In this document: piece by piece, positions 1 through 8,532 of the stretch
How the letters are laid out: every line of letters begins with the position of its first letter
How positions within the stretch are numbered: position 1 is the first letter of the stretch
NCBI GenBank assembly: GCA_016780775.1
Contig: JADHLI010000015.1
Coordinates: 1 to 50,214, forward strand
DNA length: 50,214 nucleotides
Origin: Alphaproteobacteria bacterium
Lineage (GTDB): Bacteria; Pseudomonadota; Alphaproteobacteria; Puniceispirillales; Puniceispirillaceae
Reading direction: 5' to 3'
The notes under the pieces: generated by a model
Database searches by the model: none
Seen by the model: the letters and a program-made list of their open reading frames with translations, nothing else
Told to the model about the DNA's origin: nothing
Position numbers and translations under genes: made by a program

Positions 1-104
1 AAAAAGGGTTAAAATTAGTCGTCTTTGATAGAGGCGGTTTTAGATATCATGGCCGGGTGAAGGCGCTTGCAGATGCAGCGCGTGAAGCTGGTCTTGAGTT
101 TTAA
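1..104 (+). CDS. rplR: 50S ribosomal protein L18, C-terminal end (partial)
   Basis: Only the last 33 codons of this gene lie in the window; the 5' part is cut off at base 1. The reading frame begins with the codon at base 3 and runs to TAA at 102-104. It contains the L18 C-terminal signature [20 protein letters not shown] and ends EAGLEF. L18 is a large-subunit protein that binds 5S rRNA in the central protuberance. It is followed after 12 bases by rpsE, the usual L18-S5 order of the spc operon. The identification rests on this signature plus gene order. The partial state is due to the window edge, not to a mutation. Confidence 0.9.
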   Translation, partial: KGLKLVVFDRGGFRYHGRVKALADAAREAGLEF

Positions 105-116
105 AGGAGCATAGGA

Positions 117-671
117 ATGGCACGCAATAACGATAGAGCGGATCAGGCCTCTCTCAGAGATGAACCAGAGCTAATCGAAAAGCTTGTTGGTATTAACCGG
201 GTTGCCAAAGTGGTTAAAGGTGGTCGCCGGTTTGGTTTTGCTGCGCTTGTCGTGGTCGGTGATGGCAAAGGCCGTGTTGGTTTTGGCACAGGTAAAGCAA
301 AAGAAGTACCAGAAGCTATCCGCAAGGCCACTGATAATGCCAAGCGTGATATGGTGCGCATCCCGCTTCGTGATGGACGCACACTCCATCATGATATTTT
401 AGGGCGTTATGGTGCTGGCCGGGTTCAGCTTCGCTCTGCTCCTGCGGGTACTGGTATTATTGCTGGTGGTCCAATGCGTGCTGTGTTCGAAGCGCTGGGC
501 ATTCAGGATATTGTTGGTAAGTCTATTGGCACATCTAACCCGCACAATATGATTAAAGCGACTTTTGTTGCGCTGAAGAAGATTCAGGCACCACGTTCTG
601 TTGCGTCAAAGCGTGGCCGTAAAGTTGCCGAAATTCTGGGTAAGACATCAGAGCAGGCTGCTGCTTCTTAA
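117..671 (+). CDS. rpsE: 30S ribosomal protein S5
   Basis: S5 sits near the decoding centre and mRNA entry of the small subunit and contributes to translational accuracy. The 184-residue product has the N-terminal double-stranded-RNA-binding-like S5 domain, seen as [19 protein letters not shown] at about residues 46-65, and the C-terminal alpha/beta domain with [17 protein letters not shown] and NPHNMIKAT. An alphaproteobacteria-like N-terminal extension of about 20 residues precedes the core. ATG at 117 follows an AAAGGAG ribosome binding site at 103-109. The gene lies between rplR and rpmD in the spc-type operon and is co-transcribed with them. Nothing unusual was seen. Confidence 0.97.
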   Translation: MARNNDRADQASLRDEPELIEKLVGINRVAKVVKGGRRFGFAALVVVGDGKGRVGFGTGKAKEVPEAIRKATDNAKRDMVRIPLRDGRTLHHDILGRYGAGRVQLRSAPAGTGIIAGGPMRAVFEALGIQDIVGKSIGTSNPHNMIKATFVALKKIQAPRSVASKRGRKVAEILGKTSEQAAAS

Positions 672-693
672 AGACGTATAAAGGGTGACCGAA

Positions 694-882
694 ATGGCCA
701 AGAATACAGTAACCGTCGTACAGACACGCAGCCCTATCGGGCGTGAGGGCTCTCAGCGCAAAACCCTTATTGGGCTTGGGCTGAATAAAATAGGCCGTGT
801 GCGTGAGCTAGAAGATACACCAGCTGTCCGCGGAATGATTAATAAAGTAAAACATCTGGTGAAAGTAGAAGGTGAAGCCTAG
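694..882 (+). CDS. rpmD: 50S ribosomal protein L30
   Basis: L30 is a small protein of the large subunit. The 62-residue product begins [17 protein letters not shown] and carries the expected L30 motif [22 protein letters not shown]. An upstream in-frame GTG at 685 would add three residues, but the family normally begins with (M)AK and the AAAGGG at 680-685 is well placed for ATG 694, so 694 was chosen. It lies 22 bases after rpsE and about 58 bases before rplO, the standard S5-L30-L15 order. L30 is missing in some bacterial lineages; here it is intact. Confidence 0.95.
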   Translation: MAKNTVTVVQTRSPIGREGSQRKTLIGLGLNKIGRVRELEDTPAVRGMINKVKHLVKVEGEA

Positions 883-940
883 AGCTTTGCATCTAAGAAG
901 TCGCCGATATCAGGATTGTTAGGGCAGGAGCCTTTTGAAG

Positions 941-1411
941 ATGAAACTGAACGAAATTAGAGAAAATGATGGGGCAACCCGTAATCGCAAGCGTGTAGGC
1001 CGGGGTATAGGCTCAGGTCGCGGCAAAACCTCTGGTGCAGGTCATAAAGGCCAGAAGGCACGTTCAGGTGTGGCGATAAAGGGCTTTGAAGGCGGTCAAA
1101 TGCCTATCCATAGACGTCTGCCTAAGCGCGGCTTTACCAACATTTTCCGCAAAAATTATGTAGAGGTAAATATCGGCCGTATCCAGAGCGCCGTTGATGC
1201 TGGCAAGCTTGATAGCAAGAAGCCTGTTGATGCAGCTGTGCTGGTCGAAGCTGGCGTTATTTCTAAGGCGCGTGACGGCGTTCGCATCCTTGCTAAGGGT
1301 GAGTTGAAAGCAAAGGTTGAGCTTCATGCTGCTGGTGCTTCAAAGTCAGCAATTGAAGCGGTTGAGAAAGCTGGCGGTAAAATCGTGCTACCAGCACCCG
1401 CAAGCGAATAA
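941..1411 (+). CDS. rplO: 50S ribosomal protein L15
   Basis: L15 is an early-assembling large-subunit protein that contacts 23S rRNA. The 156-residue product begins [12 protein letters not shown] and shows the glycine/arginine-rich N-terminal extension that threads into the ribosome ([20 protein letters not shown]), then the globular domain with [22 protein letters not shown] two codons upstream (935) is possible, but ATG 941 matches family starts and lies after the purine-rich GGGCAGGAG at 921-929. The gene is followed by secY after 29 bases, as in most bacteria. Confidence 0.96.
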   Translation: MKLNEIRENDGATRNRKRVGRGIGSGRGKTSGAGHKGQKARSGVAIKGFEGGQMPIHRRLPKRGFTNIFRKNYVEVNIGRIQSAVDAGKLDSKKPVDAAVLVEAGVISKARDGVRILAKGELKAKVELHAAGASKSAIEAVEKAGGKIVLPAPASE

Positions 1412-1440
1412 ATTAAAGAGCAGGGTATCAGAGAACGGCA

Positions 1441-2775
1441 ATGGCGCAGACAACAACCGCAAATCAGGGCTTTGGCCTCGGTGCATTAGGGAAGGCAGAT
1501 GACCTTAGACGTCGTCTGCTCTTTACTATTGGCGCGCTGATTATCTATCGCCTCGGTACTTTTATTCCGTTGCCCGGGATTGATCCTGTCGCGCTCGCTG
1601 ATGTGTTTAGCCAGCAATCTACTGGTATCCTCGGCATGTTTGATATGTTCTCTGGCGGCGCTCTTGGCCGGATGACCATTTTCGCTCTGAATATCATGCC
1701 CTATATTACAGCCGCCATTATCATGCAGCTGATGACCGCTGTTGTGCCTTCATTAGAAGCGATGAAAAAAGATGGTGAAGCTGGGCGCAAGCAAATTAAT
1801 CAATATACACGGTATCTGACGGTATTGCTGGCATCTGTTCAGGGATATGGCATTGCTGCCGCTCTTGAAGCTTCTGGCACAATCGTGCAAGATCCCGGCC
1901 TGTTTTTCCGTCTGACAACAGTTGTAACGCTTGTTGGTGGTACGCTTTTCTTAATGTGGCTGGGTGAGCAAATCACAAGCCGCGGTGTTGGCAATGGTAT
2001 TTCATTGATTATCTTCAGCGGTATTATCGCTGAAGTGCCATCTGCCCTTGTGGGGACGCTAGAACTAGGCCGAACTGGTGCATTATCTGCCTTTTTGATT
2101 GTTGCCGTGTTCTTTATGGCGGTTGCTGTCATCGCTTTTATTGTCTTTATTGAGCGGTCTTTGCGCAAAATCCTTATCCAATACCCAAAGCGTCAGCATG
2201 GGGCTAAAGTGTTTGGTGGCGAAGCCCAGCATCTGCCGTTAAAGATTAATGTGCCGGGTGTTATTCCGCCCATCTTCGCCTCCTCTTTGTTGTTGATGCC
2301 TGTATCCATTATCAATCTATCAGGTGGTCAGGATGGCGGTGCAGAATGGCTAGTCACGCTTAACGCGCTACTTGGTCGCGGCCAGCCTCTATATCTGGCT
2401 ATTTATATTGGCCTGATTGTTTTCTTTGCTTTCTTTTATACCGCGATTGTGTTCAATCCTGAAGATACAGCTGATAATTTGCGCCGGAATGGTGGGTATG
2501 TGCCGGGTATTCGCCCTGGCCAGCCGACAGCCGATTATCTGGATTATGTTCTTACCCGTTTGACCGTATTAGGGGCAGCTTATCTCTCAGCAGTGTGTAT
2601 CCTGCCGGAAATTTTAATCAGCTCTTATGCAATACCGTTTTATTTTGGCGGCACATCATTGCTGATTGTGGTAACGGTGACTCTAGACACAGTATCGCAG
2701 GTTCAGTCTCATATGTTAGCGCATCAATATGAAGGCCTGATTAAGAAATCCAAGCTTAGGGGACGAAATCGATGA
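1441..2775 (+). CDS. secY: Preprotein translocase subunit SecY
   Basis: SecY forms the protein-conducting channel of the inner membrane together with SecE and SecG; SecA or ribosomes dock on its cytoplasmic loops. The 444-residue product has ten predicted membrane segments, the N-terminal FIPLPGIDP loop that helps form the plug region, and the family signatures GGALGRMTIFALNIMPYI and KQINQYTRYLTV. The cytoplasmic C5 loop is seen near PEDTADNLRRNGGYVPGIRPG. Length is normal for the family. The stop codon overlaps the adk start (ATGA), so the two are translationally coupled, as is common in alphaproteobacteria. Confidence 0.97.
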   Translation: MAQTTTANQGFGLGALGKADDLRRRLLFTIGALIIYRLGTFIPLPGIDPVALADVFSQQSTGILGMFDMFSGGALGRMTIFALNIMPYITAAIIMQLMTAVVPSLEAMKKDGEAGRKQINQYTRYLTVLLASVQGYGIAAALEASGTIVQDPGLFFRLTTVVTLVGGTLFLMWLGEQITSRGVGNGISLIIFSGIIAEVPSALVGTLELGRTGALSAFLIVAVFFMAVAVIAFIVFIERSLRKILIQYPKRQHGAKVFGGEAQHLPLKINVPGVIPPIFASSLLLMPVSIINLSGGQDGGAEWLVTLNALLGRGQPLYLAIYIGLIVFFAFFYTAIVFNPEDTADNLRRNGGYVPGIRPGQPTADYLDYVLTRLTVLGAAYLSAVCILPEILISSYAIPFYFGGTSLLIVVTVTLDTVSQVQSHMLAHQYEGLIKKSKLRGRNR

Positions 2776-3347
2776 ATATCATTCTTTTTGGACCTCCTGG
2801 TGCAGGTAAAGGCACACAAGCTGAAATTCTGGTTCGTGAGCGGGGTTTGGTTCAGCTTTCTACAGGGGATATGCTCCGCTCTGCGATTGCGGCTGGTTCT
2901 GAGTTAGGGATGCAGGCCAAGGCAATTATGGATGCAGGCGAGCTTGTTTCAGATGATATTATGATCGGTATGATTGCTGAGCGTATGGAAGGTGCTGATT
3001 GCGCAGGCGGCGTTATCTTAGATGGCTTTCCGCGTACGGTTGCTCAGGCTCAAGCGCTGGATGCTATGTTTGCTGATAAAGGCATCTCGCTAGATAGCGT
3101 TATTGAAATAGCCGTTGATGAAACAGCTTTATTTGCGCGTATTGAAAAGCGTGCCGCAGAGACAGGCGGTGCTAGAAGCGATGATAATGCAGAAGTTTTG
3201 AAAGCGCGTTTGAAAGTCTATCATGAAAATACTGCCCCTGTTCTGCCTTACTATAAGGATAAAGGACAGCTTGTATCGATAGATGGTATGCAAACAGTTG
3301 AAGAGGTAAGCAGCCAGATTGCTTCTTGCCTAGATAGCGTTGCTTGA
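2772..3347 (+). CDS. adk: Adenylate kinase (short-LID form)
   Basis: Adenylate kinase interconverts ATP + AMP and two ADP and keeps the adenylate pool balanced in the cytoplasm. The 191-residue protein begins with the P-loop GPPGAGKGTQ at residues 7-16, then STGDMLR (AMP binding) and DGFPRT. The LID is the short type: after KRAAE only a few residues precede RSDD, so the roughly 27-residue zinc-binding-type LID of long bacterial forms is absent. Short LIDs are common in alphaproteobacteria. ATG 2772 overlaps the secY stop by four bases. Its TGA stop at 3345-3347 lies inside the -35 element of the promoter for the downstream rpsM group. Confidence 0.96.
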   Translation: MNIILFGPPGAGKGTQAEILVRERGLVQLSTGDMLRSAIAAGSELGMQAKAIMDAGELVSDDIMIGMIAERMEGADCAGGVILDGFPRTVAQAQALDAMFADKGISLDSVIEIAVDETALFARIEKRAAETGGARSDDNAEVLKARLKVYHENTAPVLPYYKDKGQLVSIDGMQTVEEVSSQIASCLDSVA

Positions 3348-3371
3348 CCTTGTCAGGTAACATTATATAAT
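3344..3371 (+). promoter_or_regulatory. Sigma-70-type promoter for rpsM-rpsK-rpoA-rplQ
   Basis: TTGACC at 3344-3349 and a perfect TATAAT at 3366-3371 are separated by 16 bases. This is the best housekeeping-type promoter match noticed in the window. The -35 box overlaps the adk stop codon. Transcription would start near 3379 and leave a leader of about 78 bases before the GTG of rpsM. It would give the S13-S11-alpha-L17 genes their own transcript in addition to read-through from the spc-type operon. Confidence 0.7.
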
Positions 3372-3420
3372 GCGGAACTTTTATAAGGTGCCGTTCGAAA
3401 CAAGATTTGAAATGTGAGAC

Positions 3421-3434
3421 GCAGCTTTTGCTGC
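3421..3434 (+). promoter_or_regulatory. Small hairpin in the rpsM leader
   Basis: GCAGC-TTTT-GCTGC forms a perfect 5-bp stem with a four-base loop, ending seven bases before the AAAAAAGGAG ribosome binding site of rpsM. In E. coli the corresponding leader folds into a pseudoknot bound by S4; rpsD is not in this window. Whether this simple hairpin has a regulatory role is unknown. Confidence 0.35.
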
Positions 3435-3456
3435 TAACATAAAAAAGGAGAGGCCA

Positions 3457-3825
3457 GTGGCACGAATTGCTGGTGTAAATATACCAACTAAAAAACGGGT
3501 CGAAATCGCCCTAACCTATATTCATGGGATCGGCACAACAAGCGCCCAATCTATCTGTGGTAAAGCAGGGATTGTCGCTGAGCGCCGTATCAACGAATTG
3601 ACTGAGGACGAGCTGGATAAGCTGCGCGATATTATCGATGCAGATTATCTGGTAGAAGGGGATTTGCGCCGGAAAACGTCTATGGACATCAAGCGCTATC
3701 TGGATTTGGGCTGCTTGCGCGGTCTGCGTCATCGTCGCAATCTGCCGGTTCGTGGTCAGCGTACACATACAAATGCACGCACACGCAAGGGTCCGGCAAA
3801 AGCGATTGCTGGTAAGAAAAAATAA
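3457..3825 (+). CDS. rpsM: 30S ribosomal protein S13
   Basis: S13 lies in the head of the small subunit and contacts the P-site tRNA and large-subunit bridges. The 122-residue protein starts [15 protein letters not shown], contains the helix-hairpin-helix-like [13 protein letters not shown] and ends with the conserved basic tail [20 protein letters not shown] followed by a lysine-rich end. The start codon is GTG at 3457, preceded by a strong AAAAAAGGAG at 3441-3450. It is the first gene after the promoter at 3344-3371. rpmJ and secY are not between adk and rpsM; secY lies before adk, the usual alphaproteobacterial order. Confidence 0.97.
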   Translation: MARIAGVNIPTKKRVEIALTYIHGIGTTSAQSICGKAGIVAERRINELTEDELDKLRDIIDADYLVEGDLRRKTSMDIKRYLDLGCLRGLRHRRNLPVRGQRTHTNARTRKGPAKAIAGKKK

Positions 3826-3846
3826 CAACGCATAAGAGCAGGACAA

Positions 3847-4242
3847 ATGGCAAAGCAACCTACACAAGCACGAGTGCGCCGCCGCGAGCGTAAAAACATT
3901 ACCAATGGTATCGCGCATGTTAATTCTACTTTTAACAACACCATGATCACCATTTCTGATGTTCAAGGCAATACTATTGCTTGGTCATCAGCTGGCACGA
4001 TGGGTTTCAAAGGGTCGCGTAAATCAACACCTTTTGCAGCACAAATGGCAGCAGAGGATGCAGGTAAAAAGGCATCTGAACATGGCGTGAAGTCAGTAGA
4101 TGTTGAAGTACAGGGGCCAGGGTCTGGGCGCGAATCTGCACTTCGTGCATTGCAGGCGATTGGATTTACCGTCACGTCTATCCGTGATGTTACCCCAATA
4201 CCGCATAATGGCTGCCGCCCTAGAAAGCGCCGCCGGGTTTAA
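3847..4242 (+). CDS. rpsK: 30S ribosomal protein S11
   Basis: S11 is on the platform of the small subunit and lines the mRNA exit region. The 131-residue protein has a basic N-terminus ([10 protein letters not shown]), the core [16 protein letters not shown], the [14 protein letters not shown] segment and the highly conserved end [18 protein letters not shown]. It starts at ATG 3847, 21 bases after rpsM, with a GCAGGACAA ribosome-binding stretch. It is followed by an 88-base spacer with an imperfect hairpin before rpoA. Confidence 0.97.
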   Translation: MAKQPTQARVRRRERKNITNGIAHVNSTFNNTMITISDVQGNTIAWSSAGTMGFKGSRKSTPFAAQMAAEDAGKKASEHGVKSVDVEVQGPGSGRESALRALQAIGFTVTSIRDVTPIPHNGCRPRKRRRV

Positions 4243-4275
4243 TAGCTTAAAATACTCGCTATTTATCCCAAAACA

Positions 4276-4300
4276 GGGAGAAAGGGTTACGCCCTCTCCC
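4276..4300 (+). promoter_or_regulatory. Imperfect hairpin in the rpsK-rpoA spacer
   Basis: GGGAGAAAGGG (4276-4286) can pair with CCCTCTCCC (4292-4300) around a five-base loop, leaving two adenines bulged. It is followed by TT rather than a long T run, so it is a weak terminator at most. It could be an attenuator, an mRNA-stability element or a processing site that tunes rpoA expression relative to rpsK. This is seen in sequence only; no function is known. Confidence 0.35.
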
Positions 4301-4330
4301 TTACATGAATGACAAAAAGGAACTTTGTCG

Positions 4331-5347
4331 ATGATTGAACGAAATTGGCAGGAATTACAAAAGCCGGAAAAAATCGCTGTGACCTCGTCTGAGTATAACG
4401 AGCGTCAGGCGGTTGTCTCACTTGGGCCACTAGAGCGCGGATTTGGCACGACTTTGGGCAATGCACTTCGCCGTGTTCTTTTGTCCTCGTTGCAAGGTGC
4501 GGCGGTAAAAGCAATCCAGATTCAGGGCGTTGTGCATGAATTTTCTTCTGTTGCCGGTGTCAGAGAAGACGTAACGGACCTCGTGCTGAATGTTAAAGGC
4601 ATTTCAGTTGCGATGTCTGTTGAGGGAGAAAAGAAGCTACGCTTGCAAGCAGATGGGCCTGCTGTAGTAACTGCTGGCATGATCAGCGAAGCTGCTGGTG
4701 TTGAAATTATGAACCCTGACCATGTGCTGTGCCATTTGGATAAGGGCGGCTCTTTGGCTATGGAACTAACCGTTGATTCAGGTAAAGGCTACGTGCCAGC
4801 TACTCAGAACCGGTCGGAAGATGCGCCAATTGGCCTTATCCCTGTAGATGCGATTTACAGCCCTATTCGCCAAGTTGCCTATAAGGTTGAGAATGAACGT
4901 GTTGGTCAGATAACAGATTATGATAAATTGCTGCTGACCATCGAAACAGATGGCTCTATCTCGCCAGAAGACTCAATCGCTTATGCTGCGCGTATTCTGC
5001 AAGACCAGTTGCAGCCCTTCATTAATTTTGATGAGCCAACCATTGAAACACCAGAACAGGGCGTTGACCCCTTCCCGTTCAACAGAAATCTGCTGCGTAA
5101 GGTCGATGAGCTTGAGCTATCAGTTCGTTCAGCAAACTGCCTGAAAAACGATAATATCGTTTATATCGGCGATCTGGTGCAAAAAACAGAATCTGAAATG
5201 TTGCGCACACCTAATTTCGGGCGTAAATCATTGAACGAGATTAAAGAGGTTCTTAAAATTATGAACCTTGAGTTGGGTATGGATATCGAAAGCTGGCCAC
5301 CAGAGAATATCGAAGATTTGGTGAAACGCTTAGATGAGCCTTTCTAA
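4331..5347 (+). CDS. rpoA: DNA-directed RNA polymerase subunit alpha
   Basis: The alpha subunit nucleates RNA polymerase assembly through its N-terminal domain and contacts promoter UP elements and activators through its C-terminal domain. The 338-residue protein begins [35 protein letters not shown] is the hallmark of the N-terminal dimerisation domain; the C-terminal domain contains [15 protein letters not shown] and [20 protein letters not shown] two codons upstream (4325) is possible, but family starts and the AAGGAAC at 4317-4323 favour ATG 4331. It lies between rpsK and rplQ. Confidence 0.97.
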   Translation: MIERNWQELQKPEKIAVTSSEYNERQAVVSLGPLERGFGTTLGNALRRVLLSSLQGAAVKAIQIQGVVHEFSSVAGVREDVTDLVLNVKGISVAMSVEGEKKLRLQADGPAVVTAGMISEAAGVEIMNPDHVLCHLDKGGSLAMELTVDSGKGYVPATQNRSEDAPIGLIPVDAIYSPIRQVAYKVENERVGQITDYDKLLLTIETDGSISPEDSIAYAARILQDQLQPFINFDEPTIETPEQGVDPFPFNRNLLRKVDELELSVRSANCLKNDNIVYIGDLVQKTESEMLRTPNFGRKSLNEIKEVLKIMNLELGMDIESWPPENIEDLVKRLDEPF

Positions 5348-5364
5348 GGTAGGTAAATTTTAAC

Positions 5365-5393
5365 CCTTATGGGATAAGGCCGCATCAAAGCGG
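5365..5393 (+). promoter_or_regulatory. Two adjacent hairpins before rplQ
   Basis: CCTTA-TGGGA-TAAGG (5365-5379) is followed with no gap by CCGC-ATCAAA-GCGG (5380-5393). The pair would stack end to end, seven bases before the GGAG ribosome binding site of rplQ. They may tune L17 output or mark an mRNA processing point. No T run follows, so they are not a terminator. Confidence 0.4.
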
Positions 5394-5410
5394 TATAGAT
5401 GGAGACGAAT

Positions 5411-5848
5411 ATGCGGCATCGTATGGCTGGCAGAAAATTAAACAGAACGTCACAGCACAGACAAATGCTGTTTCGTAACATGGCACAAGCCCTTATCAAG
5501 CATGAGCAGATAATCACAACTTTGCCAAAAGCTAAAGCTTTGCGCCCAGTAGTAGAAAAGCTAATCACACTTGGTAAACGCGGCGATTTGCATGCAAGGC
5601 GCATGGCCTATGCCCAGCTTCGTGATGATGCAATGACAGCCAAGCTGTTTGAGGTGCTTGGCGTACGTTATGCAGAGCGCAAGGGCGGCTATACCCGTGT
5701 AATGAAGGCTGGCTTCCGTTATGGTGATGCGGCGCCAATGGCTGTGATTGAGCTAGTGGACCGGGATGAAGACGCACGTGGTCAGGATTCAGGCCCTGTT
5801 GAAATCAGAGAGACAGAAGAAGGTCAAGCGGTTGCTGCCAGCGCCTAA
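5411..5848 (+). CDS. rplQ: 50S ribosomal protein L17
   Basis: L17 is at the peptide exit side of the large subunit. The 145-residue product begins with the invariant [13 protein letters not shown] and continues with the family features [19 protein letters not shown] and GGYTRVMK, ending in an acidic/alanine-rich tail of about 25 residues typical of alphaproteobacteria. An in-frame ATG at 5399 would add four residues, but GGAG at 5401-5404 lies just inside that extension and is correctly spaced for ATG 5411. It is the last gene of the ribosomal cluster and is followed by a clear terminator. Confidence 0.96.
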   Translation: MRHRMAGRKLNRTSQHRQMLFRNMAQALIKHEQIITTLPKAKALRPVVEKLITLGKRGDLHARRMAYAQLRDDAMTAKLFEVLGVRYAERKGGYTRVMKAGFRYGDAAPMAVIELVDRDEDARGQDSGPVEIRETEEGQAVAASA

Positions 5849-5872
5849 ATGACTTTCTTGAAATATGGTATG

Positions 5873-5901
5873 AAAGGGCGTGCTACGGCAGGCCCTTTTT
5901 T
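5873..5901 (+). terminator. Rho-independent terminator after rplQ
   Basis: AAAGGGC (5873-5879) pairs with GCCCTTT (5892-5898) around a 12-base loop, and the second arm runs into TTT. It is 25 bases after the rplQ stop and ends the ribosomal protein transcript. Confidence 0.8.
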
Positions 5902-5966
5902 ATTGGCTAGCTTAATTGTTATATTTGAGTGTTGGTTAGATAGATGATTGCTGGCATGATAATCCC

Positions 5967-7250
5967 ATGACAACAGCTTCCCTTTTCTCAACCTCACCTT
6001 TGGCTGAAGCGATGCGCCCATCATGCTTGCAGGATGTTGTCGGTCAGCACGAGATTACCCAGAAATTGGCCCAGCGCCTCAGTGCCTCTGGCTCGCTTAT
6101 ATTGTGGGGGCCACCCGGCACAGGAAAAACGACGATTGCCCGTATCATCGGTGTGGAAGCTGGCCAAACTTTCCGGCCGCTATCTGCGGTGTTTGACGGG
6201 GTTGCTGAATTACGGCGTATTTTCAGTGATGCCCGCCCTGATTTTGAAGCTGGCAAGCGTACCTTATTGTTTGTTGATGAAATTCACCGCTTTAATAAAG
6301 CCCAGCAGGATGCATTGCTTCCCGCTATTGAAGAAGGAATGATAAGGCTCATAGGGGCTACTACAGAAAATCCTTCTTTCTCGCTAAATTCCGCACTGTT
6401 ATCACGGGTTCAGGTTCTTGTGTTGAACGCGTTGGATGATACCGCATTAGGCCAGTTGATTACGCGGGCAGAAAATCACCTAAGGCGCAGATTACCCCTA
6501 GATAAGGCAGCCCATCAAGCGCTAGTGGCGATGGCAGCTGGCGATGGTCGTTATCTGATTAATTTAATAGAAACGATTGATGAGCTTACCGATAAAGATA
6601 CACCAGAAATGGACGCAGCTAGCCTTGGCCAGCTATTGTCAAAGCGCGCGCTAAATTATGACAAAACAGGCGATGAGCATTTTAACCTTATCTCTGCATT
6701 ACATAAATCGCTGCGTGCATCAGATTGTGATGCGGCGCTCTATTGGTTGGCGCGAATGATGTTAGCAGGCGAGGATGCGCAGTATATTTTGCGCCGCCTA
6801 ACCCGCTTCGCCTCGGAGGATATTGGGCTTGCCGCGCCAGACGCCGTGGGAAGAGCGATTGCTGCTTGGCAATCTTATGAGCGTCTTGGTAGTCCTGAAG
6901 GTGACTTAGCTATTGCTGAATTAGTGATTTTCCTAGCCACATCCCCAAAATCGAATGCAGCTTATAAAGCTTGGAAAATAGCACAAAAGACAGCCCGTGA
7001 TGCGGGTCATTTGATGCCGCCAAAACATATCTTAAATGCCCCAACACAGTTGATGAAAGATTTGGATTATGGCAAGGGCTATGTTTATGACCATGACACG
7101 CAAGAAGGGTTTTCTGGCCAGAATTGTTTTCCTGAAAGCCTTGATCGTCTGTCTTTTTATCAGCCTGCTGAACGCGGATTTGAGCGTGAGATAAAAAAAC
7201 GCCTTGCTTATTGGAATCGTTTGCGTGATGGGGCTGGAACAGAGGAATGA
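5967..7250 (+). CDS. rarA: Replication-associated recombination protein RarA (MgsA), AAA+ ATPase
   Basis: RarA is a clamp-loader-like AAA+ ATPase that acts at stalled replication forks. The 427-residue protein has an N-terminal LRP-like start ([15 protein letters not shown]), Walker [10 protein letters not shown] at residues 48-56, Walker [11 protein letters not shown] near residue 100, sensor 1 [10 protein letters not shown], and a C-terminal tetramerisation domain ending [17 protein letters not shown]. Length is normal. No convincing Shine-Dalgarno precedes ATG 5967; the start is chosen because the residues before the VVGQ motif match the family. It begins a run of closely packed genes and overlaps the next gene by four bases. 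Confidence 0.93.
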   Translation: MTTASLFSTSPLAEAMRPSCLQDVVGQHEITQKLAQRLSASGSLILWGPPGTGKTTIARIIGVEAGQTFRPLSAVFDGVAELRRIFSDARPDFEAGKRTLLFVDEIHRFNKAQQDALLPAIEEGMIRLIGATTENPSFSLNSALLSRVQVLVLNALDDTALGQLITRAENHLRRRLPLDKAAHQALVAMAAGDGRYLINLIETIDELTDKDTPEMDAASLGQLLSKRALNYDKTGDEHFNLISALHKSLRASDCDAALYWLARMMLAGEDAQYILRRLTRFASEDIGLAAPDAVGRAIAAWQSYERLGSPEGDLAIAELVIFLATSPKSNAAYKAWKIAQKTARDAGHLMPPKHILNAPTQLMKDLDYGKGYVYDHDTQEGFSGQNCFPESLDRLSFYQPAERGFEREIKKRLAYWNRLRDGAGTEE

Positions 7251-8128
7251 TGCGTAAATTTGACTGTTTTGTGGGCATCGACTGGTCAGGTGCGCGCGGC
7301 CCCTATCAGGCAGGTTTGGCAGTGTTCATGGCAGAGGCGGGTGATAGTGCGCCGATGCGCGTCAAGCCGCCAAATAATAAACGCTGGAGCCGCTATGATA
7401 TAGCATGTTGGTTGCAGGAAATTAGCACTAAGCGGCGCGTTCTGGCTGGAATTGATTTTGCCTTTGCCTATCCTGTCTATGATATGGAGGGTGCTAATTG
7501 CGGTTATTTTCCCGGATTTGCGAATAGCCCGCAAGAAGCGCCTGCACTTTGGCAGTTGATTGAGGAAATTAACCAAGGTGAGGCGCATCTTTATGGCGGC
7601 GCTATTTGGGATCACCCAGAGTTAGGGGCATATTATAATGCGCCATCTGGCCGGCGAGGGGCCAAATTTTATTCTCGCCGCCGGCAAACTGAACAAGCGG
7701 CCAAAGCTATTAAATCGCCTAGCCCAACATTTAATTGTGTCGGGCCGGCTGGGGTGGGAACAGGGTCTCTGGCTGGAATGCGCCTGTTACATCATCTTGC
7801 AAATAAAGCAGAAATTTGGCCATTTGATAATCACCGTGCTAACGCTAAAAACCTGACTTTGGTAGAAATTTTTCCAAGCTATTATTTTGCTCTTGCAGGT
7901 ATTCGTGCGGTAAGCGGAAATCATGGCAAGCTGGAGGTGTTAAACAAAGCGCTCTCCTATTTTAACTCCAAAGGCCTAGCCTCTGATTTTAGCGCAGGCG
8001 GCCCTGACTTTGATGAAGCGGATGCGGCTATATCGGCGGCCGCATTAAGAAAGTTAGCCGCAGATCCAGCTATCTGGACAGCTTTTGATGCGGCGGCGCG
8101 TGAAGGCTGGATATTTGGCGTTAAATAG
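7247..8128 (+). CDS. DUF429-like protein, predicted RNase H-like fold
   Basis: The 293-residue product resembles the DUF429 family of predicted RNase H-fold nucleases. Visible features are FVGIDWSGA at residues 7-15, a second acidic motif GIDFAFAYP near residue 67, GPAGVGTGSLAGMRLLHHL in the middle, VEIFPSYYFALAG, and DEADAAISAAALR near the end. These acidic positions would form the metal site if the fold assignment is right. No biochemical role is established. Start ATG 7247 overlaps the rarA stop (ATGA); a second ATG follows immediately at 7250. The position between rarA and crcB suggests co-transcription, not necessarily a shared pathway. Assigned by motif reading only. Confidence 0.65.
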   Translation: MMRKFDCFVGIDWSGARGPYQAGLAVFMAEAGDSAPMRVKPPNNKRWSRYDIACWLQEISTKRRVLAGIDFAFAYPVYDMEGANCGYFPGFANSPQEAPALWQLIEEINQGEAHLYGGAIWDHPELGAYYNAPSGRRGAKFYSRRRQTEQAAKAIKSPSPTFNCVGPAGVGTGSLAGMRLLHHLANKAEIWPFDNHRANAKNLTLVEIFPSYYFALAGIRAVSGNHGKLEVLNKALSYFNSKGLASDFSAGGPDFDEADAAISAAALRKLAADPAIWTAFDAAAREGWIFGVK

Positions 8129-8142
8129 CTTAGAAATTAGCC

Positions 8143-8532
8143 ATGTTAGGCATGTTTTTATCAGTTGGCGCTGGCGGCGCAGTAGGGGCGATGGCACGTT
8201 ATGGCGTGGGCGTGTTATTGGCAGAACGGCTTGGTACAGCAGGCTGGATGGCTACGTTAGCAGTTAATGCGGCAGGGTGTTTGCTGATGGGAATGCTAGC
8301 AGCCTATATGGCTGGCTCTGCACAAATCTCAGAGCCTTTGCGCGGCTTTCTGGCGGTAGGATTTTTAGGCGGACTAACCACCTTTTCAACTTTCACTCTT
8401 GATGGGTATGGCTTTTGGTTGCGCGGCGATTTTGCTGGGGCAGCCGCCTATATTGTGGCTTCTTTACTGCTATCGATTGCTGGCTTTGCTATTGGATTCT
8501 GGCTACTACGCACAGCTCTGGGTTCGGCATGA
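8143..8532 (+). CDS. crcB: Fluoride ion channel CrcB/Fluc
   Basis: Fluc proteins are small dual-topology dimeric channels of the inner membrane that let fluoride leave the cell. The 129-residue product has four predicted membrane segments, the N-terminal GAGGAVGAMARYGVG motif and the pore signature GFLGGLTTFSTFTLDGY, including the phenylalanines and TTFS of the family. No fluoride riboswitch is seen upstream; the gene is only 14 bases after the preceding stop, so it is expressed as part of the rarA run. Its TGA overlaps the ATG of the next gene. Confidence 0.94.
   Translation: MLGMFLSVGAGGAVGAMARYGVGVLLAERLGTAGWMATLAVNAAGCLLMGMLAAYMAGSAQISEPLRGFLAVGFLGGLTTFSTFTLDGYGFWLRGDFAGAAAYIVASLLLSIAGFAIGFWLLRTALGSA

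Noticed and set aside
685-693. GTG start for rpmD
   Set aside because: It overlaps the ribosome binding site needed for ATG 694 and adds residues not usual in the family.
3381-3400. tRNA-like GTTCGA sequence upstream of rpsM
   Set aside because: No acceptor or anticodon stem can be built around it; chance match.
5941-5966. Promoter with GATAAT just before rarA
   Set aside because: The -10-like box ends three bases before the ATG, so transcription would start inside the coding region.
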